A stretch of DNA of 64,000 nucleotides from Methanosarcinaceae archaeon (GCA_030611265.1 JAUWQD010000009.1:1-64000), one strand, 5' to 3'; counted from the stretch's first letter, positions 28,301 through 34,698 are shown. Translations and numbers: made by a program. The notes: a model not told the origin generated them from the sequence alone.

Positions 28301-28798
28301 CATTCAAATCTCCATGAGTGCTATGAGTGCCACTTCGATCCGGATGTGCAGTATCAAAATTCGGTTACGGATAGACCTATGGAACACACCATTAACGAAA
28401 CAATAGGATGCAGGGAATGTCATTTTGACTTCAGTAGATTGGATGATATGGGTAAACCTACCTCCTGGGTGAATTCTACCATGTTTAACGAGAGCGTACA
28501 CGGTGATCAGGACAAGATCGACTGTGTAAGCTGCCATACAAAAGACCATCTGCCTCCTGAATCGGGATGGAAGGCATGTGAATGCTGTCATTCATACCAG
28601 TCGGATCCGGTCGATGATACCAACCGGCATAATCTTACAAGTACTCCATCAAGTTATGTAGTGGACAACACAAATTGCACTGATTGTCATGATGCTACTT
28701 TGTATAGCACTGCCAGTACCACATTTAGCAGCACTGCGAACAATGATTGCAGGTACTGTCACACGTATCCTGACAAGAACAGGGAATATTTTTATTAG
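19316..28798 (+). CDS. Giant secreted multihaem c-type cytochrome with Ig-like and FnIII-like domains
   Basis: A 3160-codon frame with a hydrophobic signal segment at about residues 64-85 ending in VLA, so the mature protein is extracellular. N-terminal beta-sandwich regions include a fibronectin-III-like module near 535-635. Haem block 1 (residues 972-1971) has 14 CxxCH sites plus CTKYCH, CVDAQCH and CTSSTCH; a roughly 380-residue beta-rich insert separates sites 11 and 12. Carboxypeptidase/CARDB-like Ig repeats fill about 1990-2540. Block 2 (2545-3157) has 18 CxxCH plus CGGSCH, CSNASCH and CDATNCH. In all there are 32 canonical sites and six longer ones. N-glycosylation sequons are very frequent. 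The start is uncertain: GTG 19316 or ATG 19349 leave a long leader, and ATG 19508 begins right at the signal core. There is no C-terminal anchor. It probably carries electrons through or beyond the S-layer. Confidence 0.93.
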   Translation: MDAVEWICEKRMLCKNTCHTKHDAVITSIPVKQLLELFFINIAETFKIGACIRKYASCSVAKHLMLLFIASFLLNVVVLSQPVLADDSYETIPLSGSQVYNNSNSLNFGCNSQHDQSTIASSGIMRIMLPLAIPIIPNPVDNIETSDPGPASTFSQIYTGTSVNTRQSIYCPEESAEIVIVLLNSKGAPVSNAEIHMDVTAPGSSTVHFSTTFGSIVESLDPGVYEAAYIASTEGRYSISCTAIIEGEESRFDTYFMVQSSYDLDIIRRAQSKIDPKHYDRFDVGIDLTSYTDADAVTIREYVPVIFDVFTDATVTEADDLKVLTWERDLADDLASVDYSYSVPMEWPELYQLGPVEVDYGDETFTEARSWWVAVDPTEETNSPTANSGSWSNAANAYSSNDNYASSSVQNAEHVYQDYGFSLAGNTIDKVEIGIEYYYTDTRWHIDFQESWDGGLTWSSLRTLPGKTSDDNTVEWTDVTGDVSWTPEMLNDANFRVSVKVIKDQTQSQTVYIDHIPVRVTYTAAGTNTAPAITNVASSTPTRITVRITWDTNQSDSNNRAIYSTNSDLSGSNWSSWDNNTDLVDIHLTGLSPETKYYYSAYSYNGTNVSLYSNSSINNFTTAGSTNAYGHVKNKDGDSITTIITVYDEDGNELDTITGNTFDFDNVPIGGYILFDALDSINISAMFKINGSSTNAEIIFEDYGLNNPESTAAPGNPMKYVDVSAINVSYESVEIKIQYTDTELGNQNEESLRIYHHKDEAWDLLATTVDAANNTFTAQTSSLSTFAVGEPYRLIVFTNKQVYRDEFYEFDNIPNVVTSGNTDDLGVIVYAMVLDDEGYINTTGLSFNGTLEDVELQDHQASSSVHHTITYNPFGYGYDNITLDTFADDGVSPDAVAGDGIFTSYTDVNELPTSISQQHLLINITVNEITSGINETVQVLFTRGGCLHSGYAGNKPTAHGRHVLSNTDQTACVVCHWGYEHHLGNHKSVMTPVDVSDLTSEPSSTTYWNYLTGDNTGTTDTRDAWSELGDSHYCYSCHFSGTTGNGAWDYTTDTTTDRPSCNDATSVAGADCHDVTVIEGASLTDIDWKWKSSGASYLTSHNHTDTIPAVTPCELCHRNWHNNKLPNTSSSTDINDQCTICHSSTGPQNSEDYVHGPDTTNCKACHLDTDQVMDPHLIAEAGIPNPNCSECHDLGGQSLNLIDYNTFNKSDYVHNQLNVSAGKYPLNYNADNGSAARPADDKICWGCHGEDDNNDGLANFSEQPANDHPNRYNNARTCEECHQNESSPWGAPQNVAHSNNTDEIRTPGAPHCYDCHGTTVMYNQSHQDTDYTTSYKDTVAAHYGTGFPALEDLRGSDAYCTKYCHQNTSSPFKNIFVDLGDMQRPKHSSASTRPENQTCVDAQCHAAEALHSSEMKNPSFEDGEFGNANCTSSTCHPGFENHSGTLNCTSCHMDNIGSNIHPIKYLQNDGVTFSKVNNTAADCNLCHKETLADAKMTEWGLSPAKVGAQRHSEDPKNGSKWNTTSEPYWTYEPQTITYATGWQANSARGFITNFEGMTSTNSSAARISENTTEDVYVGHFPSNNEFISSSTGWSTSGAGSGAWSGTNGNPTGSLTVYTTSLGTSVDRRWNTSFNYNKSDEVAEVLLKLDSKLITATRLNTGALKVINVFIDDNSGNITEVYNRTLPNTPEPDWIESGEVSIPNPDAVFWKNGDYTLSIRTRFTTQGRPPRNPIPNVRVGYDNVYLNVSEVDYKKYDFSFFINDTPSSDKYELIIGYQTQTEPAKLYVLNNSVYEYKAALDSGAFTKLVVPLSEQEYNNGDIMLRINDSTGPDDIDVHADYLEIQYMFVRSYRWVNDKPVHFPCEYCHEPDQHYENALGMPYYYKGNNYEGQQINDSTNWCASCHYQGYQNADKNYTDTVNAFLDHDHIVPPEITGHSVYGVNESTHPDNEYHNHSDFNLSSFNDSTCWGCHRAGLPMGTLSTEFVHHVSSGEFPASVFITEITTNRTEYSTNEMVEINITVYNSGDVNITGDLNVTIRRQDETVMETATTYQDMFILSGESNSTTTLWDTTTTPPGNYIAYAQFDYLNQTRPESQTNSTAFNITGVGATVQTNKTQYRPTDTVNITGMTYNLTSDVGNADVNISVYYPNETLFGWVNTTSDSSGNYMGLCNLALTDPIGTYAVNVQASKDGNSSINSTTFSVLDLLVTTTTDRSTYAPGTIVSITVNSTYTNLTAANNSQVNLTIKDPNSVTINETSGTIDADGFYTYQYTIPTDAAEGTYSISANVTDPEGYDKSGSTTFDVVLRYAALDIDPSITVMWKEQTKIFTLTVENTGDEAISSGSVNLTSTGSNFTIQNQSSMDFTNLAAGNTVSFNFNVTTNASIPLVMHTLSATLSFDGLDSQKDVYIKLITEPEIFVRTVSDKAVYLLDPYKWVYTAPDSEWPAANEGRSNVTINAMVVDQYGRLVPNERYPDEPTVMYYVYNGSAGSLISSGNMDKTRTGFYTKSIEVNEITGTADYLVYANVSGLGTEVSGSTTFTVDRWGCDSCHDGDQEHGWTNMIGSSTYTGGSITYQNLVDYELTHTPSAGTTDHENIVNKGCGGSCHTGDNSVKCTQCHTSYMSGQHSNVVVGTTPATTCSNASCHGHINVGDLAGDLDNRYPSCDATNCHPISYKDNFTISSLNDTLSSVPQWLNNTTGTRDLAVHPNPDNALVNCSFCHNNFHNIYDEPDTLTCDNCHNESIGYTLHNGTTTPASTAANCTDCHNFSGTHQIDIHNTITPACSLCHDEVNHSSYDTDGVSCLQCHNDNMLNYSGNVLTNGTYMTNTSIHSMDDLIPECDDCHIGYNNHSSYDPYGVGCIYCHNNKTLVYTNISENFLLVNDEGVYHTDYNTNTAIHAPNAIDMIPNCTDCHGSSEYSTHLGNDTEVTAGTAANCTQCHDNVVLNYTGSVFPAGLYNTNADIHSTSRTDMLPNQATNLNDSCAICHVTVYGETTHTHSNLHECYECHFDPDVQYQNSVTDRPMEHTINETIGCRECHFDFSRLDDMGKPTSWVNSTMFNESVHGDQDKIDCVSCHTKDHLPPESGWKACECCHSYQSDPVDDTNRHNLTSTPSSYVVDNTNCTDCHDATLYSTASTTFSSTANNDCRYCHTYPDKNREYFY

Positions 28799-29078
28799 GC
28801 TTTGACCTGACTGGGCAACCCTCGCGCCTATTGTAAAACTTATCGTGCGCTGTTCGAGAGTTCGACTGTGCAGGACATCACATAATTAAATTTAACGTAC
28901 TTAAACCTTGATCAGACCGCTTCGATCAGGCAAGCTATCGACCAGGCCACCGTACAAGATACATTTATGCTCTTGCAAAAAAGGAGTATATACGAACTCG
29001 CACTATACAATTCTATAAATTATATACTATCAAAAAATATTTCACTCAACTAATACATCTCCAAAAAAAGTATGTTTT

Positions 29079-29234
29079 TCATCCTACACTTTTACAAATT
29101 ATTCGAGGACTGGCCATTGGAGATATTTCAACCAGTTCACCCCAATCATCTGAAAAACATTCTATGCACATTCCATTCACTTGAGGATGCTCTTCTCCAA
29201 GATTCGTGCCACAAGATTTACATTGAGATGTCAT
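29079..29234 (-). CDS. Small zinc-ribbon protein
   Basis: A 51-residue frame with CKSCG (residues 5-9) and CIEC (residues 23-26), forming one zinc ribbon, then an acidic and proline-containing tail with a further Cys. GCGGAGG lies a few bases before the ATG at 29232-29234, a strong ribosome site. The gene is downstream of the two H-protein-like genes on the same strand, 150 bp away, so it may be the last gene of that unit or separate. Function unknown. Confidence 0.6.
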   Translation of the reverse strand: MTSQCKSCGTNLGEEHPQVNGMCIECFSDDWGELVEISPMASPRIICKSVG

Positions 29235-29384
29235 AGTTCCTCCGCATAAATAACTTATACCTGATTGATATAAGTTGCAATTCTATTAATATATTTTCGA
29301 CCAATATCACTGAATAGCCATTCTTATGATTGAACCCAAAATTTATTTTAAAATCAAGGGCAGGGGCCATTGCCCCACCTACCT

Positions 29385-29795
29385 TTATGCAAGTTCCTCT
29401 TCTAACCACGGTTTTACATCATCACCGTGGATAAGTTTCGCCAGGTCATCATCCAGATTGGACGGCTCGATAAGTATTAACCAGCTCTCTTCATACGGAT
29501 CTTCTGCCAGCATTTCAAGATCATCTTCGACATCCTCATTGACCTCAACGATCGTTCCGCCAACAGGCATGATCAAACCACCGACCCATTTTGCGGATTC
29601 CAGTGACCCAAATGCTTCACCTGCTTCGAATTCATCATCTTCCTCTGGCATGTCGATAAACTCAATCGCTCCGGCAGCCGTTGCACCGTATGCATCCATT
29701 CCTACTCTGACATTGCCATCATCCTCAACCCTCGCCCAGGTATGTTCCTTGGTATAATACATTTCATCCGGCATTTCGTATCCTTCGATTTCCAT
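29385..29795 (-). CDS. H-protein-like lipoyl carrier 1
   Basis: A 136-residue GcvH-family protein. The barrel-shaped lipoyl domain is visible, with the lipoyl-lysine turn SLESAK at K69 followed by the strand IMPVGGTIVEVN. In the glycine cleavage system this lysine carries the aminomethyl group; related carriers (LbpA) serve the bacterial sHdr sulfur-oxidation system. The protein is unusually acidic and slightly longer than a typical H protein. GGAGGA precedes the ATG. It is the second of two adjacent H-like genes downstream of LipS-type genes, and no gcvT or gcvP is present here, so its partner enzyme is unknown. Confidence 0.85.
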   Translation of the reverse strand: MEIEGYEMPDEMYYTKEHTWARVEDDGNVRVGMDAYGATAAGAIEFIDMPEEDDEFEAGEAFGSLESAKWVGGLIMPVGGTIVEVNEDVEDDLEMLAEDPYEESWLILIEPSNLDDDLAKLIHGDDVKPWLEEELA

Positions 29796-29863
29796 AGATT
29801 AATCCTCCATTTATTGAAACTTGATTTGTTAGTTAATTCCTTAATTATCTGTAATTTTAAAGA

Positions 29864-30286
29864 TCAATATCCTTCATAGCGTTCCCGCTCTTTTGATATC
29901 AATTCGCCATAATATGCAACCGCATCAGCAGCACTCATCAGACCCGTGTCCTGAAAATCGCCTTTGACTTCGACCATGGGTATGTTATATGGGTCACTAT
30001 TTATGATATTCGGATCATCCCACAATTCCTCATTGACATTCACAACCGTAGACTCAAACGGAAGCGAAATCTGCGAAACAGCCTTTATGGTCTCGTATGC
30101 GATTATGAAATCATCCTTTGGAATTACCTCACCAATTTCAGGCAGATCGATATGCACAATCTCCTTTGATAGCGACTGACCCAGTTCCGTTATTCCCAGC
30201 GCAAGCCTGTCCTCATGTAGCTTCACCCACACATGTGTTTTTAGATAAAACCTGTCTTCAGGAAATTCAAATTCTTCAACTTTCAT
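29864..30286 (-). CDS. H-protein-like lipoyl carrier 2
   Basis: A 140-residue GcvH-family protein, only moderately similar to its downstream neighbour. The lipoylation turn YETIKAVSQI has the lysine at K68, followed by LPFESTVVNVNEEL. The fold and length match H proteins. GAGGTAAATTA precedes the ATG. Its tandem position with a second carrier, 50 bp after the M23-like gene of a lipoyl-assembly operon, suggests that it is a direct client of the LipS/Lpl enzymes. It may serve glycine cleavage elsewhere in the genome or a separate redox enzyme; the window cannot decide. Confidence 0.85.
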   Translation of the reverse strand: MKVEEFEFPEDRFYLKTHVWVKLHEDRLALGITELGQSLSKEIVHIDLPEIGEVIPKDDFIIAYETIKAVSQISLPFESTVVNVNEELWDDPNIINSDPYNIPMVEVKGDFQDTGLMSAADAVAYYGELISKERERYEGY

Positions 30287-30335
30287 TAATTTACCTCGTG
30301 TAATCGTAATCTAACTCAACTTAACCTAAATTCCC

Positions 30336-31241
30336 CTATGTATGTTTTTTTATTTTAATTTGAACACAGACCTGCTCACCACATTGCGGCAGATATTCTC
30401 CATACCGAGTAGGAATTAATTTTATTAAAGGATTACCGAAAAACATGATAAACGATGCACCTCCAACAGGCAACCTATGGTTTTTTTCATCGAATACTTT
30501 AAGGTCCACACCGGATGAGTGCACCATATGTGAATTGCCAATAGACCTAAACGTTTCAAACGGCAGTTCAGTATCGCCGTTCCCGATCAAACCAAACCTG
30601 TGCAGAGCGTGGTCACCTGACGGTATAAATCCATCAAGCAAATATCCGTTAGCCGAATAGCCATTCAAATCACCGCCACGGCTGATATCCGGGCAGTCAA
30701 TGAGTGCATATCGCTCATCAGAGAATACAACCTCGCCGCTGAATTCAAAAGCATCGCTTGTCCCGTCCCTTCTGCCGTCTTTTGAGGAACTTACTGCCCC
30801 AACCGGAATATCGAGCGGCATGTTATTACTTGCCCGCAGATAATCATCCGGCATGCGCACCTCCACATGAAGGTGTGAAAAATTCCAGAAATAGAAATAA
30901 CCGCTTTTGATAAATGTACCAAACTCCTCACCGCAACGCACCCGATCCCCGATTTCCACACTGGGTTTAACGTGCAGTATCTTTACAACAAACTCACCAC
31001 ATCGTATCGCTGTTAAATATTCCTTGAAATCACGATCCTTGAACGGCGTAGGTGTGTCAAATTCCCTGATATCCACAACAACACCGTCAACAGGCGAGTG
31101 TGCTCCCTCACCGAAATCGCCGTATGCAATATCCACTGCACTACCCGTTTCATGTGCAGCAAACGGGCTTTTGAAAAACGAAAGCATAGCATCATCAGGT
31201 GCCATCAACCTGATATCCTGATACGTGGCTGCAAGTTTCAT
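30336..31241 (-). CDS. M23/LytM-like metalloprotein in the lipoyl operon
   Basis: A roughly 301-residue protein whose N-terminal half resembles the duplicated-hybrid-motif fold of M23 peptidases. It has H-x6-D in the HETGSAVDIA segment (canonical M23 uses HxxxD), then a SPVDGVVV strand, GDRVRCGEEFG, and HLHVEVR, which supplies the HxH zinc ligands. There is no signal peptide, so it is cytoplasmic; cell-wall cleavage is therefore unlikely. The C-terminal half is a second beta-rich region. The ATG at 31239-31241 is favoured because GGAGA precedes it; a TTG at 31259 overlaps the radical SAM stop. It sits between LipS-type genes and lipoyl carriers, so a task on lipoyl proteins is possible but unproven. 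Confidence 0.6.
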   Translation of the reverse strand: MKLAATYQDIRLMAPDDAMLSFFKSPFAAHETGSAVDIAYGDFGEGAHSPVDGVVVDIREFDTPTPFKDRDFKEYLTAIRCGEFVVKILHVKPSVEIGDRVRCGEEFGTFIKSGYFYFWNFSHLHVEVRMPDDYLRASNNMPLDIPVGAVSSSKDGRRDGTSDAFEFSGEVVFSDERYALIDCPDISRGGDLNGYSANGYLLDGFIPSGDHALHRFGLIGNGDTELPFETFRSIGNSHMVHSSGVDLKVFDEKNHRLPVGGASFIMFFGNPLIKLIPTRYGEYLPQCGEQVCVQIKIKKHT

Positions 31242-31255
31242 CAAGGTCTCCGCAT

Positions 31256-32239
31256 TCAATCACCCGGATTGTAGGAACAGCACATGTTGCCCACCTCTTG
31301 TATATCCAGACCTATGTCACCACACAACCTATACACACTGCGGCTTGGTACTGCGATCCGGTCGATGCCGCAAAGTATCGCATATTCATCAAGATGTGTG
31401 CGATACCTGCCGCCCGGACGCACACAACTAAGGGACAACGGTGTTTTTGGGAACGCCTGTCTCGCCTTTGCCACAACAGCAGCAACATCTTCAAGCGCAG
31501 GATGCTGTGAACCCGCACCTGCCGTGCCTTTTGTTGGTATGAATACAACGATCACAACCACAGCAGGATCATATCCCTTGACCATCTCGATAGCCTCAAA
31601 TTCCCCGTCAAGCATCCCATCATTCAACCCAACAATGATGTGTGGCGCGATCGGGATTCCTTCATCTGTCAGGAACTTAAGCGTATCTTCATAATCGCTG
31701 ACAGTGTTCGGAAGCCCGAGTATACGGGATATCGTTTCATCACTTCCGATACAATCAACAAGCGCCATATCCAGCCATGTGGAAAGGGATCGTGCCTGCT
31801 GCCGATTGATAATTCCTGTATGGGCACTCATTTTCAGGTGCGTCTTATCCTTGATATCACGTATTCTGCCGGATAGTTCATATGTCGGAACTGAACCGTC
31901 AAGTTTACTCCCGCCTGATATCAGTACACCACTGCGCCCTCTTTTTGCAAGACTTCTCACCGCATGTTCCAGTTTACCGCCACTGCCATCAAGCATGTGT
32001 TGCAAATAGTGTTTTTCACAGTGCTTGCAATTCAATTCACAATCAGTGCCGGTGATAGAAACAGGTGTGAATGGTTCATTGAAGAACAGAATATCGTTTG
32101 AGAATGTGTCCAGCCTGAGTTTAAAAGATTTGAGCATCTCTTTTTTTGTTGCTTTTTCAAAATCGAGATTTTCAATCTTCTCCTGAACACGATCAATATT
32201 TAAAACCGCATGCTCCCCTGACTCTCCATACGTCGCCAT
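31256..32239 (-). CDS. LipS1-type radical SAM protein (lipoyl synthase component)
   Basis: A 327-residue radical SAM enzyme with the cluster motif CELNCKHC (C67, C71, C74), a GVLISGG glycine-rich SAM site, and a C-terminal CC pair in GNMCCSYNPGD. Archaea without classical LipA use a two-protein lipoyl synthase, LipS1/LipS2, both radical SAM proteins. The adjacent pair here, beside two lipoyl carriers, fits that system; which gene is LipS1 is judged from resemblance and could be reversed. It starts 6 bp after the LipS2-like stop, with GGTGAG upstream. A paralogue lies at 37040-38065. Confidence 0.75.
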   Translation of the reverse strand: MATYGESGEHAVLNIDRVQEKIENLDFEKATKKEMLKSFKLRLDTFSNDILFFNEPFTPVSITGTDCELNCKHCEKHYLQHMLDGSGGKLEHAVRSLAKRGRSGVLISGGSKLDGSVPTYELSGRIRDIKDKTHLKMSAHTGIINRQQARSLSTWLDMALVDCIGSDETISRILGLPNTVSDYEDTLKFLTDEGIPIAPHIIVGLNDGMLDGEFEAIEMVKGYDPAVVVIVVFIPTKGTAGAGSQHPALEDVAAVVAKARQAFPKTPLSLSCVRPGGRYRTHLDEYAILCGIDRIAVPSRSVYRLCGDIGLDIQEVGNMCCSYNPGD

Positions 32240-32245
32240 AATTCA

Positions 32246-33244
32246 TCACTCACCAAGTCCAAGTTGCTGCTTGATCATCAAGATCTCTTCTGCATTCGGA
32301 TCTTTCGGGAAATTGAATATCTCTTGATGTGTCTCTGTGGCATACGGACGGTTGCAGTCAGGACATCCTGTGGTCTTGAATGCATCTCCCCTCTCAACAT
32401 AACCAATCAATTGTGAATCAGGTATCCCGAAATCCGTCACCTTGCCGTCATTAAAAGTCATATCTGCAAAAGAGGCGATGCCCTCGCGAATCAGATAAGC
32501 GCCAAACTGCACTGAACGGTAATGATCCACATTCAGGTTTGTGGTAACTTCCCTTGTCCCCGGCATATGTGTATATGCAAACAGGGCTGAATGTACTCCC
32601 TCTGCGTGCAGTTCATCTATCAACATCAACGCATCCTCTGCACTTTCTCCCATACCTATGATAAGATGTGTACCAACCGCACCCTTGCCGAAAACATGTG
32701 CTGCACGCCTGATGCCGTCAAGATGTGTATCCCATTCATAGATACTATCAGCGTCTTTGCCCTTTATCTTGCTGAACAATTCAGGATTACAAGCATCAAG
32801 CGGAATTACAAGTTCCTCCACACCCATCTCCTTTAATGCTACGAACTTATCATCACTTAAAGGAAATACGGAAAGCGATATCGGAATGCTGCTTACTTCC
32901 CTGATGCGACCGATCAGGTGTGTAGTGTCTCCCCACATGTCGGAATACATCACAGTCTGTATGCATGCGCGTTTGAGATAACCGCGTTCAAATGCGATTC
33001 CAAGTCTTCGCACCACTTCATCAAGGTCGGATGGCATATATTGCCCGCGTGCGATCTGCTTTAGATCCCCGTCTGCGCCGGCAGCCTGTGAACAGAAACG
33101 GCAATTCGCCTGACAACGTTTGTCAGTATATATCTGAAGGTACGCTGTGGTTGGCGGTGCGTCCATTAGCACAAGTTCCATGCCAAGCACCCCGAGTGTG
33201 CCAAGGGATGCGCGTACTTTTTTGGTGGATGTTTTGTTTTCCAT
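32246..33244 (-). CDS. LipS2-type radical SAM protein (biotin-synthase-like)
   Basis: A 332-residue radical SAM protein with CQANCRFC (C44, C48, C51), a biotin-synthase-like barrel, and a C-terminal CPDCNRPYATE that could hold an auxiliary cluster. It resembles the LipS2 half of the archaeal two-component lipoyl synthase, which inserts sulfur into octanoyl-lysine. The ATG at 33242-33244 is preferred over a GTG at 33253, with GTGAT as the ribosome site. It heads the operon lipS2-lipS1-M23-H-H. Seventy-nine bp of this gene (32656-32734) reappear in a decayed duplication at 34143. Confidence 0.75.
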   Translation of the reverse strand: MENKTSTKKVRASLGTLGVLGMELVLMDAPPTTAYLQIYTDKRCQANCRFCSQAAGADGDLKQIARGQYMPSDLDEVVRRLGIAFERGYLKRACIQTVMYSDMWGDTTHLIGRIREVSSIPISLSVFPLSDDKFVALKEMGVEELVIPLDACNPELFSKIKGKDADSIYEWDTHLDGIRRAAHVFGKGAVGTHLIIGMGESAEDALMLIDELHAEGVHSALFAYTHMPGTREVTTNLNVDHYRSVQFGAYLIREGIASFADMTFNDGKVTDFGIPDSQLIGYVERGDAFKTTGCPDCNRPYATETHQEIFNFPKDPNAEEILMIKQQLGLGE

Positions 33245-33250
33245 GAAAAT

Positions 33251-33362
33251 CACGAGATTACTGCAACATGGCGTCGTTTTTGTTTATGCTTTCATCAATA
33301 GTAGAAAATGTTCGTCGGATTCACATATTATCCGGCATGATCACTGTAAAAACGCTAATGCA
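33251..33362. repeat. Direct repeat copy A (upstream of LipS2-like gene)
   Basis: This 112-bp stretch is about 85-90% identical to 34220-34331 in the same orientation. Read on the minus strand, it contains the tail of a DUF433-type gene (codons for VALAFLQ and a stop). A second matching block lies inside the LipS2-like gene at 32656-32734. Confidence 0.8.
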
Positions 33363-33366
33363 ACAC

Positions 33367-33432
33367 CGCGCAGCATTTTACATTCTGATATTATACATAA
33401 TGTTCCGATTTTATCACTTTTCCGACAGTCCC
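33367..33432. mobile_element. IS or MITE end remnant
   Basis: The sequence resembles the right half of the element at 11119-11248 and ends in CACTTTTCCGACAGTCCCC, an insertion-sequence-like terminal repeat. The final codons of the PIN toxin gene (GLSEK and stop) lie within this end. No matching left end or transposase is seen nearby. Confidence 0.4.
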
Positions 33433-33824
33433 CGTAATATTTCGGATGGTTCCTTTCTTCCAAGTTCCGTATTATCAAAATCCTTGTCGAAACTAATAAT
33501 CACTAAATGAGATTTTTCAGCCACTAAATACTGGTAAGCATCATCGAAATCAAGGTTATAACTTTGGATTGTCTCCCCCAGTTCCAGTAGATCATCCGGT
33601 TTTAATGTAAGAACTTCGATTCCATCAATGATTAGGTCATTGAGAAATGAATTGAAAATGTCATATTTTCCAAACCTGAACAGGATGATGCCAATAGAAT
33701 GAAGTGCAAGATCGGTTATAGCCATTTGACCCAGATCAACTGTGGTGAAAAAAGAGCGGACAGAATCCGCTTTTTCCTGCTTAAGCAGTCCCTCTAAAAG
33801 TATATTGGTGTCAATTAAATACAA
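33414..33824 (-). CDS. vapC: PIN-domain toxin (VapC type)
   Basis: A 136-residue PIN nuclease: LIDTNILLE gives the first Asp and Glu, a middle acidic residue is near 90 (NLDFDDAYQY), and SFDKDFD supplies the late Asp. Such toxins cut RNA and are neutralised by a small partner. The upstream antitoxin gene ends one base before this start, as in vapBC pairs. The last six codons coincide with an insertion-element-like end, so the natural C terminus may have been replaced. Targets are unknown. Confidence 0.85.
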   Translation of the reverse strand: MYLIDTNILLEGLLKQEKADSVRSFFTTVDLGQMAITDLALHSIGIILFRFGKYDIFNSFLNDLIIDGIEVLTLKPDDLLELGETIQSYNLDFDDAYQYLVAEKSHLVIISFDKDFDNTELGRKEPSEILRGLSEK

Positions 33825-34034
33825 CTAATCTCTCCAGTTTGATGCTTTTTCCTGAAGTTCCACTGAAGTATACTGCTCACGATATTCTTTTAAGCCACCC
33901 ATCCAGTCTAATTTTGGTGTTTTTGTTTTCTTTTTTGTTTTCTTAGTAATCAAAAAATCAACAAAATCCGTAACTTCAGATTGAAGTTCCAGCGGAAGCA
34001 TTTCAATTTTTTTTTCTAATGTCGTTGCATACAT
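33825..34034 (-). CDS. vapB: DUF2281-type antitoxin (VapB-like)
   Basis: A 69-residue protein with the LPLELQSEVTDFVDFLI motif of DUF2281 antitoxins near residue 14, a lysine-rich stretch (KKTKKKTK), and a C-terminal toxin-binding tail with WMGGLKEYREQY and NWRD. It should bind and block the adjoining PIN toxin and repress the operon. It abuts vapC directly (33824/33825). Confidence 0.85.
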   Translation of the reverse strand: MYATTLEKKIEMLPLELQSEVTDFVDFLITKKTKKKTKTPKLDWMGGLKEYREQYTSVELQEKASNWRD

Positions 34035-34142
34035 GATTTATCACACTCATATTACAGTCTCAAACAGTATCATGTTTGAATACTATCTCTAATCATATTC
34101 TATAAAAAAATATCCCATCAACCTGAGCCAAATAATTCTACA

Positions 34143-34331
34143 CTATGATAAGATGTGTGCCTACCGCACCCTTGCCGAAAATATGTGCTGCACGCCTGAT
34201 GTCGTCAAGATGTGTATCCCACGAGATTACTGGAATGGGAGGTCGTTTTTGTTTATGCTTTCATCAATAGTAGAAAAATATCGCCGGATTCACATATTAT
34301 CCGGCATAATCACTGTAAAAATGCTAATGCA
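34143..34331. repeat. Direct repeat copy B, a fused and shortened duplicate
   Basis: Two blocks are joined: 34143-34221 matches 32656-32734 (79 bp, about four mismatches) and 34220-34331 matches 33251-33362. The roughly 516 bp that separate them in copy A, the N-terminal part of the LipS2-like gene, are missing, with a two-base CA overlap at the junction. This is a decayed duplicate, not an expressed gene. Confidence 0.85.
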
Positions 34332-34516
34332 GAACAGACATTTTCCCCTGTTATATTTGAATTTAAATTTAAGTTCGGATGTTCTCCTATAATCTGCTCA
34401 ATGCTCTCGCCTGCACCAAATTTTTCAAGAATTAATTCCACTGTGATACGCGTACCTGCTATCACAGGCTTTCCCATCATAATTCCCGGGTCTGATCGGA
34501 TCATATCTCTTTGCAT
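34310..34516 (-). CDS. DUF433 protein (antitoxin type), altered C terminus
   Basis: A 68-residue DUF433 protein with GKPVIAGTRITVELILEKFGAGESIEQII, the standard winged-helix core of this antitoxin-like family. After HPNL the chain carries an extra NLNSNITGENVC before the usual ALAF ending, which lies inside the repeated segment 34220-34331. The 3' end therefore seems to have been rebuilt by the duplication. AGAGG precedes the ATG. No PIN-like DUF5615 toxin gene survives downstream, so it may be an orphan. Confidence 0.75.
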   Translation of the reverse strand: MQRDMIRSDPGIMMGKPVIAGTRITVELILEKFGAGESIEQIIGEHPNLNLNSNITGENVCSALAFLQ

Positions 34517-34698
34517 TGTGTATGCCTCTTTGCACTGATTGGAATGTAATGATATATTTGTTTTGGGTATATCCTAAACTGATACACTTTTACCGACATG
34601 TACAACAACAGTAATATAGTCTTAATTATATGTAAAAAAGCGTATACCATCAGGCATGTTCAACAAATGCTTTTTTTGGATGAGCATCCCGATTGTGC

